Shown: positions 1 through 8,726, counted from the stretch's first letter. The stretch is 64,000 nt of DNA from Corynebacterium canis (GCF_030408595.1 NZ_CP047080.1:1075247-1139246), one strand, 5' to 3'. The notes: generated from the sequence alone by a model not told the origin. Numbers and translations: made by a program.

Positions 1-740
1 CCGGGGCGGATGAGTGAGAGTTCTACGCCGTTGGCGTCGAGCATTTGGCGCATTTGGGTGGAGGTCATGACAGCACCGTTGTCGGTGTGCAGGACTCGGA
101 CCTTGGCGTGGTTGAGCTGCTCGGCGGCGATGACTTGGGCGATGAGGTCGGTGGCGATGTGTTTGTCTTGGCGCAGTTGTACGGTGTGGCCGACGATTTT
201 ACGGGAGTGCAAGTCCAGCACGGTGTAGAGGTGAAATCCCTTGGTCATAAAGGATCCGGGGAGCCAGGTGATATCCCAGCACAGGACTTCGCCGGGCCGT
301 GTCGCGGTCACTATTCGTGGTGGTTGCGGCGCCCGTGGCGCGCCGTGGCGCAGCGGTGCTGGCACCGTTTTGATTTCATTGTTCACGCGGTAAAACGTCC
401 GCAATGAGCCGAGCAAGGGCTCCTCGGAATCGACATGGCTGAAAAAGATTTTATAGACCGATAATCCCTGCTCACGACCGTCGCGAAGCAATGCGGCGAT
501 ACGTTGACGCTCCGGGGCGCTAATCGTTTTCGGCGGCGCGGCCTTTGGGTGTTGTGGTGGTTTCTTCGGCCGCGGATGCCGCCGGTAATACAGGGTTGTT
601 TTCGCAAGCCCAAGCAGCTTCAATGCCGCGTTTTGGGTATAGCCAGCCGCCGCAAGCAACTCTAAAATATGGTCTTCAAGCTTAACGAACTCATCGAAAT
701 CGGCTTGCTGCTCTGGGGAAAGTTTCCGGCCACCACGCAT
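1..740 (-). CDS. IS3-family transposase OrfB (integrase core), 3' partial
   Basis: This frame reads open from ATG at 740 to the left edge, about 246 codons. It carries an HTH_21-like helix-turn-helix region near residues 25-70 with the TTLYYRRHPRPKKP stretch. The integrase core follows, with the first catalytic aspartate in CWDITWLPG and the second in VLHTDNGAVM. The third catalytic residue (Glu of DDE) would lie just past the edge. The ATG shares its A with the TGA stop of orfA (TGATG), so translation is probably coupled rather than by the programmed frameshift seen in many IS3 elements. The function, cut-and-join of the element ends, is known for the family. Confidence 0.88.
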   Translation of the reverse strand, partial: MRGGRKLSPEQQADFDEFVKLEDHILELLAAAGYTQNAALKLLGLAKTTLYYRRHPRPKKPPQHPKAAPPKTISAPERQRIAALLRDGREQGLSVYKIFFSHVDSEEPLLGSLRTFYRVNNEIKTVPAPLRHGAPRAPQPPRIVTATRPGEVLCWDITWLPGSFMTKGFHLYTVLDLHSRKIVGHTVQLRQDKHIATDLIAQVIAAEQLNHAKVRVLHTDNGAVMTSTQMRQMLDANGVELSLIRP

Positions 741-1240
741 CAACGATCGGTATATTTTTGCATGGCGGCGATAGCTTTTCCCATCGCCTCCACCGCCTTG
801 GCATGCGCAGTGGTGGCAGCATCCTTATCCGCAACCACCTTTTCCAATTCAGCGATCCGCGCCTCCAATTTGGCGTGACGTGTTTCCCACTTCGCGCGCG
901 CAGTCTCCCACTTCGCGCGCTCGGTCTCCAGCTTCGCACGCTCCGCCCCCAGCTCGGCGTTAAGCGCCTCCAACTCCTGATTGCGCTGTGTCAGCCGAGA
1001 AAACTCCACGATATTTTCATCACTCATAGGAATATTTTCTCGCGGTGTTAACCCGATGTCGAGCGTGCCCGCCGCAAGCTGCCGCCGCCACAAATACAAC
1101 TGCCGCGGCGTCACCCCGGCCGCCCGGAGGAACTCTCCCTTCAGACCATGCTTGGTCTCCGCATGGGCCAACACGATCTCCCGGCGCTGCTCCGCAGTAA
1201 ACGTCCGGTCCGGATCTACCGGAGGGATCTGTACAGACAT
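740..1240 (-). CDS. IS3-family transposase OrfA (HTH, coiled coil)
   Basis: The 166-residue protein opens with FTAEQRREIVLAHAETKHGL and GVTPRQLYLWRRQ, the HTH_Tnp_1 type helix-turn-helix of IS3 OrfA. From about residue 65 it becomes a long heptad-rich coiled coil with repeated AKWETxxAKLE units, longer and more repetitive than in most OrfA proteins. I chose ATG 1240 because an AGGAAGGAAGG ribosome-binding site lies just upstream. An in-frame ATG at 1297 would add 19 residues without such a site. It overlaps orfB by one base. Confidence 0.85.
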   Translation of the reverse strand: MSVQIPPVDPDRTFTAEQRREIVLAHAETKHGLKGEFLRAAGVTPRQLYLWRRQLAAGTLDIGLTPRENIPMSDENIVEFSRLTQRNQELEALNAELGAERAKLETERAKWETARAKWETRHAKLEARIAELEKVVADKDAATTAHAKAVEAMGKAIAAMQKYTDR

Positions 1241-1316
1241 CTTGAACCTTCCTTCCTCATCCCCATGACCATCACGGGGAAGCTTCCGAAAGTTCACATC
1301 TTCAATGGCAAGGTAC

Positions 1317-1411
1317 GAATCTGTGTAAAAAATATCGCGGCGGCGGCGCTGGGCGGCCCAGGATGATGAAAATTACACAGAAATCGCGATTCGTGTGTAA
1401 AAAACTTCATG
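1317..1411 (-). repeat. Family A intergenic repeat, copy 1 (truncated)
   Basis: Read on the minus strand it holds CATGAAGTTTTTTACACACG, then GTGTAATTTTCATCATCC, then GCGATATTTTTTACACAGATTC, matching copies at 17.8, 62.2 and 62.6 kb. It lacks the last box (GTGTAAAAAATATCGG) because the sequence diverges at 1317 where the IS3 element appears to begin. Confidence 0.75.
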
Positions 1412-1724
1412 TGAAGTGCCCAACCTTTTGATTTGCGGCTTCCTGCGGGGTGCTGCCGCAATCTTCCCACGATTGGGCGGCCGAGGGGCGAAGCCTTCAA
1501 GCTTGCCCAGCGCATCGATTCGATTCTTGCAACGGCGATTAACCTACCCCAGGCAGAACGTTGCAAGGATCTCCTGCTCATCGAAGCCGGCTTTCCATTG
1601 CCTGCATTGGAAACCCCGCGAGGCCCCGATGCGGACCACGCGCCATGCGGGCCAGCCCCTACGAGGGCCATCCCCGACGCGGACCACACGTTACCCAGGC
1701 GACACTCCAAAAACCAATACACTC
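1412..1724. other. Non-coding stretch, possible gene remnant
   Basis: I see no convincing gene. On the plus strand, about 1495-1620 translates in one frame to LAQRIDSILATAINLPQAER and EAGFPLPALETP, which look like fragments of a real protein, but there is no good start and the frame then runs into the antisense of the next gene. It may be a decayed coding fragment next to the insertion sequence. Confidence 0.3.
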
Positions 1725-2297
1725 CTAATCGTGTCGGGTCTCCTCGCGCCACACCTCGCGCGGGTAGCCACAGGTTTGCAGGATTAGTTGCAGGTGGATC
1801 CACATATCGCAGGGATCCAGCATGGTGACGTCCTCGCGCCCGCCGAGCCCGAGCAGCGGCACGTGCGCGTAGCAGGTGTTCAGGTCCGGCGCGCCGCCGA
1901 AGCGCTGCACAGCTTGTTCGTAAAGTTTCCCGGAAAGAACGTTGTTGATGAAGTCCTGCTTTGTCACCAATTGCACAAAATTATCGTCTTTATATGCGAG
2001 GATATCCACCACGCCCCACCGGTAGGAAGCGAGGAAAAAGAATGGCTCCACCCAGTAGATTACGTCGCCAAATGCGGTGGTGAGAATAGGTACCACATGA
2101 TCGCCAACGTGGGCGATTTCACGGAGGTGTTCGCTGGCGTAGGCGGGGTCGACAAGCCGCAGTAGACCGTTGCCGATGAAACCGGTGCCGTGCTCTGTAT
2201 ACGCCTGCACGATGAGCGGCGGCACCAGCTCGCGGTAGTGTTCAATTGTTTCCGGTGCGATTTCGGCTACGGTGGTGAACTTTTCCCATACGGGCAT
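1725..2297 (-). CDS. GAD-like / DUF1851 domain protein
   Basis: The 190-residue protein begins MPVWEKFTTVAEIAPETIEHYRELVPP and contains GNGLLRLVDPAYASEHL, ILTTAFGDVIYWVEP, VDILAYKDDNFVQLVTKQDF and, near the C-terminus, HVPLLGLGGREDVTMLDPCD. This is the GAD-like plus DUF1851 (Tdi1 C-terminal) architecture. Related proteins include immunity proteins for ADP-ribosylating toxins, but many are orphans, and no toxin gene is seen here. ATG 2297 is preferred over the upstream start at 2378 because GAGGATC lies 7-10 bases upstream. Function is uncertain. Confidence 0.75.
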   Translation of the reverse strand: MPVWEKFTTVAEIAPETIEHYRELVPPLIVQAYTEHGTGFIGNGLLRLVDPAYASEHLREIAHVGDHVVPILTTAFGDVIYWVEPFFFLASYRWGVVDILAYKDDNFVQLVTKQDFINNVLSGKLYEQAVQRFGGAPDLNTCYAHVPLLGLGGREDVTMLDPCDMWIHLQLILQTCGYPREVWREETRHD

Positions 2298-2430
2298 TAT
2301 TTTGATCCTCAAAATAGGGGATGGTGGGGCACGTTCCGTGTTCAGTGTACCTGTTTTGCAGCACGATATTGCGTCCAAAAAGCCGCGGCCGTGCGGGGTG
2401 TCGCAGCTGGCCGCGGCGTCGAAAAGCGCG

Positions 2431-3060
2431 TTAGGCGAGGAGGGTCAGTAAGTCGCGCAAACTTGCGACAACGAGGGCGCCGGGGGCGTCGTCAGGCAGG
2501 GTGACGGAGGTGCCGGGGCGTACCAGAAGTGCCGCTGTCATGCCCGCTGCGCGCGCGGCGACGACGTCGATGGGCCGGTCGCCGACGCACAGAATTTCCG
2601 CCGGTTTAATGCCGTGACGCTCCGCTAGCAGCAGATTCATGGCTGGACTCGGCTTGCGCTCCAACCCGTCGGGCGCGCACACCATGTCATCCATGACGAG
2701 GTTGTGCGCGTTCAGCAGGTCTGATGCGCTGGTGCGGTCGCGGTGCGTGGCCACCAAGTTAAGCCCGCCGAGTTCGCTAATACGTGCCATTACTTCGCGG
2801 GCCCCATCCATGACCGGCGCGGGGTGCGTCCGCCAACGTTCCTTAAGTCGCGAGTGCGCGTCCTCCAGCGTTTGCGGATCGACATTACATTCGGCAGACA
2901 ATGTTTCGATAGCATGTCCGATTGAGTGGCGGGTCAAGGTTTTCACGTAACGCAGGTGCTCGGGCTCGGTATCACCGAACGCAGCTTCGCACAGGACGCC
3001 GTCAACCTCAGGGTAGGTGTTGATGAGGGTTCCGCCCATATCCCAAATTATGTGACGCAT
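2431..3060 (-). CDS. HAD-family hydrolase (phosphatase-like)
   Basis: The 209-residue protein has the HAD nucleophile motif WDMGGTL at residues 6-12 with Asp7 as nucleophile, a helical cap region, the motif II region with VATHRDR, a Lys region RKPSPAMNLLL, and motif IV CVGDRPIDVVAAR. This is the phosphoglycolate-phosphatase-like (subfamily IA) layout. HAD motif I is usually DxDGT; here the second Asp (general acid) is Gly, DMGGT, which is also seen in some active family members. Substrate unknown. It is separated by about 75 bases from the gene behind it on the same strand. Confidence 0.85.
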   Translation of the reverse strand: MRHIIWDMGGTLINTYPEVDGVLCEAAFGDTEPEHLRYVKTLTRHSIGHAIETLSAECNVDPQTLEDAHSRLKERWRTHPAPVMDGAREVMARISELGGLNLVATHRDRTSASDLLNAHNLVMDDMVCAPDGLERKPSPAMNLLLAERHGIKPAEILCVGDRPIDVVAARAAGMTAALLVRPGTSVTLPDDAPGALVVASLRDLLTLLA

Positions 3061-3135
3061 ACTTTTATTGTTGCAAAAATTGTTGCATTGTGGCGCCCGC
3101 TTTTCGACGCCCCGACCGCACCCGCCGCCGTCGCG

Positions 3136-4167
3136 CTACAGGTTTGCTGTGAGCCGCTGGATGGTTGGCCATAATGATTCGGTTTTTTGTTCGGCAGCAG
3201 GTTGCACGGCATCGTTATGGAAATACCACCAGAAATAGCCACCTACGTAGCGTTCGCCGACTTCGGACTCCAGTTCGGATTGCATGCCGTAGTAGTAATT
3301 CGCAAGCTCTTCTTTTTGGGCCAATGTGCCGTCGCTAGGCATGCCATCGCTGGTGTTTTGCACCCCCGTTTCACCGATTCCGAGGCGTGCGTTCGGGAAA
3401 ATCTCACCGAGCGAATTCAGCGTTTTCGCAATATCCGCAACGCTGGGACGCTGCGGCGGATTGCATGCGGTTTCGTAAATGGATAGGAAGACGTAATCCG
3501 CATTGCGCAGGCTTTCGGGCATGCGTTGCGCGTAGGGTAGGGTGGCCTCCCAATCGTGGGAATAGCAATCGTGCGAGGACCAATAGTTCAAGGTTATTGC
3601 GGTGTTGCCGCCTGCTTGTTTGATTACCTCGTATGCCGCAACTGCCTTTGAATTAATCTCTGCGGGGGAAGATCCCACCCAGGCGCCGTTTAGCTCGTTG
3701 CCAACTTCCCATACGTCGACCTTATCGCCGATAGTGTCGATGGCTTCTTGGGTGCGTTTTCGGATATCTTGCTCGCTGAACTTGGACATTTCCTCCGAAT
3801 CAAGGATCTGCGCCATCACATACACGTGCGGATCCAAGGCGTCGATTGCGCGATCGTAGGTGGCCAGGCTCTCGCCAGGGTCCATGACCAGCCGCACCGT
3901 GAGTTGCTCTGGGCTGGATTCCAAAAGTTGTACGGCGGTATCCAAGTGCTCAATGGAATCCAATGTCACGCCGCGCATTGGGGCCGGGGGCTCGGCGTGT
4001 CGCGCGGTGGAATTCGCCGTGGCCTCCGGTGTGGTTTCGGACGTGGGCACGGCGATGTGTTTTGGGTTGGAATTGTCTTTGGTTGTGAGGAACACGGTGG
4101 TTCCCAAAACGAGGATAACGGCAGCTGCAAACGCGATGAGTGTGATGAATTGCTTGGACCTACCCAT
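3136..4167 (-). CDS. Membrane-anchored glycoside-hydrolase-like protein (clan A type)
   Basis: About 343 residues. One N-terminal membrane segment (residues 7-29) is followed by a Thr/Ser/Pro-rich linker and a TIM-barrel-like domain. Two carboxylates fit a retaining clan GH-A enzyme: WEVGNELNG (Glu158, acid/base position) and RLGIGETG (Glu266, nucleophile position), with Trp-rich barrel ends (GGYFWWYFHND). I infer an extracytoplasmic polysaccharide or glycan hydrolase; no family number can be assigned by eye. ATG 4167 is used; ATG 4188 would add seven residues. Gene neighbours give no substrate clue. Confidence 0.65.
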   Translation of the reverse strand: MGRSKQFITLIAFAAAVILVLGTTVFLTTKDNSNPKHIAVPTSETTPEATANSTARHAEPPAPMRGVTLDSIEHLDTAVQLLESSPEQLTVRLVMDPGESLATYDRAIDALDPHVYVMAQILDSEEMSKFSEQDIRKRTQEAIDTIGDKVDVWEVGNELNGAWVGSSPAEINSKAVAAYEVIKQAGGNTAITLNYWSSHDCYSHDWEATLPYAQRMPESLRNADYVFLSIYETACNPPQRPSVADIAKTLNSLGEIFPNARLGIGETGVQNTSDGMPSDGTLAQKEELANYYYGMQSELESEVGERYVGGYFWWYFHNDAVQPAAEQKTESLWPTIQRLTANL

Positions 4168-4420
4168 GATTTCCCATTGTGCTTGCATGACGGGTCATGT
4201 GCATTTTATCCGCGTTGTGGGCGTTGCTGCGGGGGCAATTATTCGCTTCTTATGAAGGGCTGAGGGACCGAGCATTGGACGCTATGCATCGTGTTCGTGC
4301 GTGCAGTTGTCGTGCATAATTTCGGCACGTGTAAAACATCGCAATTTGGTAACGCGCCAGCTATTGTTTGATAGGAAATGGGAGCGTCAATTACAAGAAT
4401 CTGCAGGTGGGTGATACGGA

Positions 4421-5113
4421 TTGCGGTATTTACGGCGCATTTGGCAAAGCTGGTTCGGTGATTCAAACGCTATGAAATCGTTCGTTGTTGTGTTTGCCGG
4501 CCTGCTTGTGTGGGGCGAGGCGATCAGTTGGTGGGTTTCGCGGAGGAAACTGGGTGCCCCTGATCAGGGGCCCGAGGTGGTTATTGTGCTCGGGTACCGC
4601 AACGCAAATCCGCATCGGGCGAACGCGTTAAACCGGTGGCGTGTGCGCGCCGCGCTGCGTTCCGTCACGGTTGCCCCCGAGGAAGCTTGGATCGTTTTTT
4701 GCGGCGGCGATACCGTGGGCACCGGTGTTTCCGAGGCGGAGTTGATGGCGCGCTATGCGGTCAAAGAACTTGGGTACCGTGGCCGCTGCACGCTGGAAGG
4801 GCGGTCCATGACCACCTGGGAAAATGTGCAAAACGCCGTACCGTTGATCGCACGGGCTGGGCAGATAAAGTTTGTGTCCAGCCCGCACCACGCATTGAAG
4901 GCGCGAATGTATTTGCGAAGAATCCATCCTGAACTCAGCAAGAGGGTCGTCCGGGCCCGCGACTATCGTTTTGGCGAATGGCCGCTGTGCAAATTGTTTT
5001 TCGCCATCTATGGCACTTGGGATATTTGGCGCATGCAGCGCAATGTTCGCTTAGGTGTCTACGCCGATACCCCGCCCCACCAAAACCTCTCGGTATATTT
5101 TCCGGGTAAGTAA
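4421..5113 (+). CDS. DUF218 (YdcF/SanA-like) membrane-associated protein
   Basis: The 230-residue protein has a hydrophobic segment at residues 18-38, then the DUF218 core: PEVVIVLGYRN, IVFCGGDTVGTGVSEAELMARYAV, LEGRSMTTWENVQNAVPL and VSSPHHALKARMYLRRI. The GG...SEA, ExxSxxTxEN and SxxxHxxRA-like motifs are those of the SanA/YdcF group, which acts at the envelope and whose biochemical role is poorly known. The start is TTG 4421; ATG 4472 is an alternative that would begin directly at the membrane segment, but neither has a strong ribosome-binding site. It is divergent from the glycosidase-like gene. Confidence 0.75.
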   Translation: MRYLRRIWQSWFGDSNAMKSFVVVFAGLLVWGEAISWWVSRRKLGAPDQGPEVVIVLGYRNANPHRANALNRWRVRAALRSVTVAPEEAWIVFCGGDTVGTGVSEAELMARYAVKELGYRGRCTLEGRSMTTWENVQNAVPLIARAGQIKFVSSPHHALKARMYLRRIHPELSKRVVRARDYRFGEWPLCKLFFAIYGTWDIWRMQRNVRLGVYADTPPHQNLSVYFPGK

Positions 5114-5133
5114 TCGTATTGGGAGGTCCGCAG

Positions 5134-5439
5134 GTGCGCCGCAACGTCACATTACAAGGCAAGCTTGTTTGTTCTAATGAAGCCGAGGCTGCCGTGGTGC
5201 GCCGCCACCTGCCGCAGCATGTGTTCCTGACCCGCCAAGAGCCAGGCTGTTTATCTTTTGAGGTCGAGGCTTCGGAGAATCCGCTGGTGTTTAATGTTGC
5301 GGAGCGTTTTGTGGATCGCGCCGCGTTTCAGGCGCATCAGGCGCGGGTGGCGGCCAGCGAATGGGGCAGGGCTACCGCGGGGATCGAACGTGATTACGTT
5401 ATTTCGGAGGAGTGTGACGGCGACACGACTCGCCAATAG
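5134..5439 (+). CDS. Antibiotic biosynthesis monooxygenase (ABM) domain protein
   Basis: A 101-residue ferredoxin-like-fold ABM protein. It shows the strand pattern VTLQGKLVCSNEAEAAVVRRHLPQH, then TRQEPGCLSFEVEASENP, FNVAERFVDRAAFQAHQARV and the closing basic strand. EPGCLSFEV and the AFQAHQ helix are typical of YgiN-like quinol monooxygenases and of small heme- or flavin-independent oxygenases. GTG 5134 is chosen because GGGAGG sits seven bases upstream. The substrate is unknown. It lies 20 bases after the DUF218 gene and may be cotranscribed. Confidence 0.7.
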   Translation: MRRNVTLQGKLVCSNEAEAAVVRRHLPQHVFLTRQEPGCLSFEVEASENPLVFNVAERFVDRAAFQAHQARVAASEWGRATAGIERDYVISEECDGDTTRQ

Positions 5440-5524
5440 TGCCGTTTTTGGCTGTAATTCCCCTACCGTGGCGTAGATTGAATGTTAGGTACGCAATGCA
5501 CGAGAACAGCGAGGGGACCCGCCC

Positions 5525-6250
5525 ATGGAACCTGAATTTAAAGCGCATAATTTTGTGCACGGTGCGGAGCGGATAAGAACCATTTTGGATCAAACTGAAT
5601 TGGAATATCCCACGTTAGATTCCTTGCCGACGCCCAGCGCATTGACGTTTTATAAGGGCGTCGCCGCCACTGCAGCTGTGCTGTTTGTGGATATTCGGAG
5701 TTCGCAGGATTTGCCCTTGCTGATGGATTCTTCATCGGTGGCAAAACTGTATAGCGCTTTTATGGGTGAAATGGTGTCGGTGTGTGCGGGGGAGTGCCAT
5801 TGTCAGGACGTAAATGTGGTGGGGGATAAAATGTGGGCGGTATTTCGGACGCCGCTGCGCGAGGATATTGATCGCGTATTCTATTGCGCGCGAGTGGCGC
5901 ATTCCATGGTTATAATTTTGAATCGGGAATTGCAATATCGGGAGTTGTCGCCGATCGAGGTGGGTTTCGGTTTGGCCTGGGGCGATATTTGCATGAATCG
6001 CCCGTTGGCTTTGTCGCCAAGCAATGGCGGTGCTGTGTACAGCGGTGAGGTGATCAACCGCGCCGCTACATTGGCGTCGCAAGCCTCGTTGACGCACGCG
6101 GATCACCCGCTGCTGGTGGATGAGGCGGTGTATCAGAACCTCGACTCGGTCAATCAGCAATGGCTAACTTGGAACGAACGTTCGGAGTGCTGGCATGGCA
6201 ATGTCGTCGACGAATATATAAATGCTTGGACACTCGCCAATTATGATTAA
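5525..6250 (+). CDS. Class III adenylate/guanylate cyclase-like protein (orphan)
   Basis: The 241-residue protein is a stand-alone cyclase homology domain. It has the first metal-binding aspartate in AAVLFVDIRSSQDL (Asp56), the dimer-arm hairpin with the second metal-binding Asp in NVVGDKMWAVF (Gly100-Asp101), and the Asn/Arg transition-state motif in SGEVINRAATLA (Asn178-Arg179). There are no HAMP, GAF or membrane parts. The compact form with a helix KLYSAFMGEMVS after the first metal site recalls the pyrimidine cyclases of Pycsar anti-phage systems, but no Pycsar-type effector gene is adjacent. The base specificity (ATP, GTP, CTP, UTP) cannot be read by eye. Confidence 0.75.
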   Translation: MEPEFKAHNFVHGAERIRTILDQTELEYPTLDSLPTPSALTFYKGVAATAAVLFVDIRSSQDLPLLMDSSSVAKLYSAFMGEMVSVCAGECHCQDVNVVGDKMWAVFRTPLREDIDRVFYCARVAHSMVIILNRELQYRELSPIEVGFGLAWGDICMNRPLALSPSNGGAVYSGEVINRAATLASQASLTHADHPLLVDEAVYQNLDSVNQQWLTWNERSECWHGNVVDEYINAWTLANYD

Positions 6251-6302
6251 CCTTCGACTATGATGAGCTGCCGAGGGCTTGATGCGCAAACGGTAGGGAG
6301 TC

Positions 6303-7269
6303 ATGGTGGAGTTGTGGCTGGAACGGTACCAAGTATCGCTGTATTTGTTTGCAATATTTCTCGGTGCGCTCGTCGGCTATCTGCTGCCCGGCAGGCTCTT
6401 CGAAGGCTGGATCTATGTGGCGCTCATGCTCTTGTTATACGCCACCTTCCTCGCGGTCCCGTTTCAGCGGATCCACCAGGCCTTTGCGGACGTCCGCTTT
6501 ATGGTCACCCTGATCGCCTTGAACTTCCTCGCGGTCCCGGGCGTGGTGTTTGTGCTGACCCGCCAATTGGTGGATGACCAGGCTTTATTAATCGGCGTGA
6601 TGCTGGTGCTGCTCACCCCGTGCGTGGATTATGTGATCGTGTTTACCCGCCTGGCCCGCGGTAGTTGGAGCAGAATTCTTGCGGCGACGCCGATATTAAT
6701 GCTGCTGCAGATTGTGTTCCTGCCGGTGTATTTAACCTTATTTGGTAGCGCAAAGATCATTGATACGATCCAGTGGGGCCCGTTCGTGGAGGCGTTTTTG
6801 CTGCTGATCGTCATCCCGCTCGGGCTTTCGATCCTCACCCAGGTGACCGATGATAACGAGCTTTCGTGCACCGTAAAACGTTGGATGGAAGCGCTGATGG
6901 TGCCGCTCATGATGGTGGTGCTGTTCCTGGTGGTCGCTTCCCAATTCGGCGCCGCCTTTGCCAACCTGCAATCCTTGTTGCGCGTGGTGCCCATCTATAT
7001 TGCGTTTCTGGTGCTGATGCCCATCCTGGCCAGCATCGCGGGTAAAGCCTCCGCGCAGGCCGCTCCCGAGCGTCGCGCGTTGGCGTTTTCCAGTTCTACC
7101 CGCAATTCGCTGGTGGTGCTGCCGCTGGCCCTAGCGCTGCCGGATTCCCTAGCATTTGCTGCCCTGGTGGGTGGTCACGCAAACGCTTGTGGAGCTCGTC
7201 GGCATGGTGGTATTCGTGCGCTTGTTCCCCCGTGTGATCGTGGATCGCGCCGCGCCCCGCAACGCTTAG
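6303..7269 (+). pseudogene. Bile-acid:Na+ / arsenite-type permease, frameshifted near 3' end
   Basis: About ten hydrophobic segments are read from ATG 6303. The protein resembles the BART/ACR3-like 'arsenic resistance' permeases, with TPCVDYVIVF in the middle and SSSTRNSLVVLPLALALP near the end. After LAFAALV the open frame continues as an unlikely hydrophilic tail to 7274. The +1 frame from about 7167 gives VVTQTLVELVGMVVFVRLF and stops at 7267-7269, the expected last helix. One extra G in the stretch GTGGGTGGTC explains this. It could be a real frameshift or a sequencing error. An arsenate reductase gene exists in the window but 36 kb away. Confidence 0.75.
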
Positions 7270-7289
7270 CTTGATATTAAACTGTTGGT

Positions 7290-8081
7290 ATGCCCGCAGG
7301 TTTTTGGTTTGCGCTTTCGCTGACGTTGCTCGCTGGCCTTTCCACAGGTATCGGTGGGATCGTGAGCGTGCTGCGCCGCACCCCCGGCGATGCGTTCCTC
7401 GCCGGTTCGCTCGGGTTTTCGGCGGGCGTGATGCTCTATGTTTCGTTGGTGGAGATCCTTCCCGAGGGCATGTCCGCGGCAGGCGCCCCCGCCGGGGTGC
7501 TGGCGTTTTTCCTGGGTATCGCGCTGATCGCGGTCATCGATCGGCTGGTTCCGGAGCCCGTAAACCCGCACGAACCCGCGCAAATCACGCAGCATCATGG
7601 CCCGCACGCCAACCCACCGCAGCGTCGAAATTTGATGCGAATGGGCATTATGACGGCCGTTGCCATCGCGATCCATAATTTCCCGGAAGGCTTCGCCACC
7701 TTCGTCGCGGCCTTGGAGGATGCCACGATCGCAGTGCCGATCGCCGTGGCCATTGCCATTCACAATATCCCCGAGGGCATCGCCGTGGCCGTGCCGCTGC
7801 GCCAGGCCACGGGTTCGCGCGGGCAGGCGTTGCTGTGGACGTTCCTTTCTGGATTGGCGGAACCGCTGGGCGCTCTCGTCGGTTTTGCGCTCCTTATGCC
7901 ATGGCTTAGTTCGACCACAATGGGAATTGTATTGGCGGCGGTCGCGGGCATTATGGTCTTTGTTTCTCTTGATGAATTATTGCCTACCGCGCAAGCCACC
8001 GGACGCCACCATACTGCGGTGTATGGGGTGGTTGCGGGGATGGCGGTTATGGCGCTGAGTTTGTTGCTGCTCGCGGGCTAA
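7290..8081 (+). CDS. zupT: ZIP-family zinc/divalent metal transporter ZupT
   Basis: The 263-residue membrane protein has eight predicted helices. Metal-site motifs are AIHNFPEGFATF and AIHNIPEGIAVA in helices IV and V, with the histidine-bearing loop HEPAQITQHHGPHAN between helices III and IV and GLAEPLGALVG in helix VI. This is the GufA/ZupT branch of ZIP importers, which bring Zn2+ and other divalent metals into the cytoplasm. It starts 20 bases after the frameshifted permease gene and so may be in one transcript with it. Its stop overlaps that of the convergent lipoprotein gene by four bases. Confidence 0.88.
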   Translation: MPAGFWFALSLTLLAGLSTGIGGIVSVLRRTPGDAFLAGSLGFSAGVMLYVSLVEILPEGMSAAGAPAGVLAFFLGIALIAVIDRLVPEPVNPHEPAQITQHHGPHANPPQRRNLMRMGIMTAVAIAIHNFPEGFATFVAALEDATIAVPIAVAIAIHNIPEGIAVAVPLRQATGSRGQALLWTFLSGLAEPLGALVGFALLMPWLSSTTMGIVLAAVAGIMVFVSLDELLPTAQATGRHHTAVYGVVAGMAVMALSLLLLAG

Positions 8082-8626
8082 TTGCCGGTTTCTTCGTGCA
8101 CGATTTGTTCCGGGCCATTGATGCTGATGGCGCCGCCGGGGCCGCTGCAGATCAATTTGCTGGCGTCCATCATCGAACAACGTACACTTTCTACCTCGAT
8201 GAATTCGCCGGGTTGCAGGTCCACCGGATCCTGCGCGGTATACGGGCCGCCACCGATACTGAATTCGATTCCCTCTGGGGCCACCGTCACCTCGTTTGTG
8301 TCCCCATCCCGCTCCTCGGGGATTCCCGAACATGTGAACGTATCGCTCATGAGTTTGCAATGGCCCACGGCGTCGCCGCCGGTATTGAAATCAAAGACAT
8401 GGAAGCCGTCGATAATAAACTTTTCACTGGGAACCCCCTGCATATGGTGCTCCGGCTCCTCCGATTCGGGGAGGCTGCTCGAGGTTTTCGGCGCCGGCGA
8501 AAACCCCACCGCGGTGGTGGGCCCGCCCGTGGTCATGGGCACGGTTGTTCGATGGCTGGCGGAATCCGAACACGCGCTGAGCGCCACGATTGCACAGCCT
8601 AGTGCACACATTCGAACCGTCCGCAT
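8078..8626 (-). CDS. Putative secreted lipoprotein
   Basis: The 182-residue protein starts with a short basic n-region, hydrophobic stretch CALGCAIVALSAC and lipobox LSAC (acylated Cys about residue 19), followed by a Ser/Thr/Pro-rich linker. The mature part has paired cysteines (GHCKLMSDTFTC, VESVRCSMM) and repeated short beta-like segments. It resembles small actinobacterial lipoproteins of unknown function. I do not recognise a family. Confidence 0.6.
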   Translation of the reverse strand: MRTVRMCALGCAIVALSACSDSASHRTTVPMTTGGPTTAVGFSPAPKTSSSLPESEEPEHHMQGVPSEKFIIDGFHVFDFNTGGDAVGHCKLMSDTFTCSGIPEERDGDTNEVTVAPEGIEFSIGGGPYTAQDPVDLQPGEFIEVESVRCSMMDASKLICSGPGGAISINGPEQIVHEETGN

Positions 8627-8726
8627 ATCCGAATACCCTTTCGTTGGTTGCTTTGCGACGCCGCGGCCACCACCAGCCGCACCAGTGGTCGCCCTAGAAC
8701 ATGTGATAGTTTAGCGGCACTTCAGG

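Larger units (their letters stand above)
1..1316 (-). mobile_element. IS3-family insertion sequence, truncated by window edge
   Basis: Two overlapping minus-strand genes, orfA (helix-turn-helix plus coiled coil) and orfB (DDE integrase core), give the standard IS3 layout. The orfB end and one terminal repeat lie beyond the left edge. The other end must lie between the orfA start (1240) and about 1316, because at 1317 the sequence becomes a recognisable copy of the family A intergenic repeat that breaks off in the middle of its normal sequence. I infer that the element inserted into or next to that repeat. I could not identify the terminal inverted repeat or a target duplication. Confidence 0.85.
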
